DNA from: UBA11606 sp964513285
Lineage (GTDB): Bacteria > Actinomycetota > Acidimicrobiia > Acidimicrobiales > Aldehydirespiratoraceae
Direction of reading: 5' to 3'
NCBI GenBank assembly: GCA_964513285.1
Contig: CAZEML010000257.1
Span: 1 to 5,034 of the forward strand
DNA length: 5,034 nucleotides
In this document: positions 4,220-5,034 of the stretch, one piece after another
How the letters are laid out: each line of letters opens with the position of its first letter
How positions within the stretch are numbered: the stretch's first letter is position 1
Notes under the pieces: model-generated
Seen by the model: only the letters and a program-made list of their open reading frames with translations
Database searches by the model: none
What the model was told of the DNA's origin: nothing
Translations under genes and position numbers: made by a program

Positions 4220-5034
4220 CAGCGGTCGACCATCACCCGTCCGCCCTGGACGACGTGGGTGAGCGAAGACTGCACGTCGCTGAACGCGACGATGTCGGCG
4301 AGCGGGTCGACGTTCGCCACGAGCACGTCGCCGTAGGCGCCCTCGGCCAGTACCCCGATCTCGCCACCGAGATGGCAGAGCTTGGCGGTCTCGATCCACA
4401 TGTCGCGGAGGATGGCTTCGGCGGACTGCACTTCGGCGCGGATCGCCAACTCGTTGGCCTGGCGCGGTTGTGACTCGCCGAGCAGGTCGGTGCCGTAGGC
4501 CAGCGTCACGCCCGCGTTGGCGGCGAGTTCGAGCGAGGCGAGCCCCGCTTCGAGCACGCGTACGTTCTTGGCCAGGTTGCGCTCGGGCATCCCGAGTTGG
4601 CGGCCGATCTCGTCCATCGCGAAGTAGGTCGACAGCGTCGGGACCATCACCGTGCCTTCGGTCGCCATCAGCACTGCCGTGTCGGCGTCCACCAGGTTGC
4701 CGTGTTCGATCGAGTGCACCCCCGACCGAACCGCCATCTGGATCGCCTCGGGCAGGTAGGCGTGGGCCGCCACATAGGTGTTGCGGTGCTGCGCCTCGGT
4801 CACGATCGCTTCGATCTCGTCGGGCGTGTACTGAATCGACTCCAACGGGTCGGTCGGGCTGGCGACACCGCCCGAGACGTGGACCTTGATGAAGTCGCTT
4901 CCGGCCTTGAGGTTGTGACGAGCCGCCTTGCGGCAGGCGTCGACCCCGTCGGCCACGATGCCCATCACCGTCGAGCTCATCTGACACCCGCACTCGGGCA
5001 CGACGCTCGTGTCCGGGTCGATGTCGCCGTGGCC
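4219..5034 (-). CDS. Metal-dependent amidohydrolase, N-terminus outside window
   Basis: 271 residues are visible, open to the right edge. The first codons at the edge read GHGDIDPDT, resembling the TGGHG loop of this family, so the GTG at 5001 is internal and not the start. Metal-site elements of the amidohydrolase superfamily follow in order: FIKVHVSGG with the lysine expected to be carboxylated (visible residue 50), AHAY (His91), IEHGN (His111) and YGTDLLG (Asp183). The HxH pair of the first strand would be upstream of the window. The C-terminal part (GAYGDVLVANVDPL, then VVQGGRVMV) is the usual small beta-sandwich that closes these enzymes. The pattern fits the imidazolonepropionase-like / Xaa-Pro dipeptidase-like group (prolidases, carboxypeptidases). 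Substrate cannot be fixed. It is the first visible gene of a leftward operon with two small proteins. Confidence 0.9.
   Translation of the reverse strand, partial: GHGDIDPDTSVVPECGCQMSSTVMGIVADGVDACRKAARHNLKAGSDFIKVHVSGGVASPTDPLESIQYTPDEIEAIVTEAQHRNTYVAAHAYLPEAIQMAVRSGVHSIEHGNLVDADTAVLMATEGTVMVPTLSTYFAMDEIGRQLGMPERNLAKNVRVLEAGLASLELAANAGVTLAYGTDLLGESQPRQANELAIRAEVQSAEAILRDMWIETAKLCHLGGEIGVLAEGAYGDVLVANVDPLADIVAFSDVQSSLTHVVQGGRVMVDR

Noticed and set aside
3695..4993. Extended 432-codon reading of the small membrane protein frame
   Set aside because: The first ~258 residues overlap the amidohydrolase in another frame and are Arg-rich shadow sequence. The TGATG junction at 4217-4221 gives the real start.
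4999..5001. GTG as start codon of the amidohydrolase
   Set aside because: The frame is open upstream and encodes GHGDIDPDT, which fits the family's conserved loop, so the gene continues beyond the window.

Overview
The window is GC-rich throughout and carries six protein genes, two of them cut by the window edges. Codon use, Thr-Pro-rich wall stalks and an LAxTG-type sortase signal point to a high-GC Gram-positive (Actinomycetota). The style of stalk recalls Acidimicrobiia such as Ilumatobacter, but that placement is an inference, not a match.

Left part (1-1900, minus strand): two consecutive genes for surface proteins. The upstream one (971-1900) has a signal peptide, a small Cys-containing domain, a long Thr/Pro/Val stalk, an LAFTG sortase signal, a membrane helix and a basic tail. 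The downstream one (1-723, C-terminus outside the window) has a signal peptide, a domain with both signature motifs of a Cys-Gln thioester (TED) adhesin domain, and the start of a similar stalk. The two are separated by a strong 13-bp hairpin (913-941), so they are probably separate transcription units.

The most unusual signal is upstream of these two genes. Their 5' leaders (724-800 and 1901-1974) are about 76% identical over 74 aligned bases, although the encoded N-termini are not recognisably alike. In both leaders a conserved GACCT element can pair with the Shine-Dalgarno sequence. In the upstream gene this is a perfect 7-bp hairpin, and a second upstream element can compete for the same strand. 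Both leaders also contain an ATG that opens a similar short peptide, MA-x-AT-x-x-RTDL. This suggests a shared cis-acting RNA, leader peptide or operator that co-regulates the surface proteins.

Middle (2098-3210, plus strand): a complete medium-chain dehydrogenase/reductase without an obvious zinc site, divergent from the surface genes. The 197-bp gap holds a perfect 12-bp inverted repeat.

Right part (3220-5034, minus strand): a probable three-gene operon. It starts with a metal-dependent amidohydrolase (N-terminus outside the window), whose stop codon overlaps the start of a small membrane-anchored protein by one base. That is followed by a smaller soluble relative of the membrane protein. 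The two small proteins appear to be diverged paralogues of unknown function. This operon converges on the dehydrogenase gene with only 9 bp between the stop codons.
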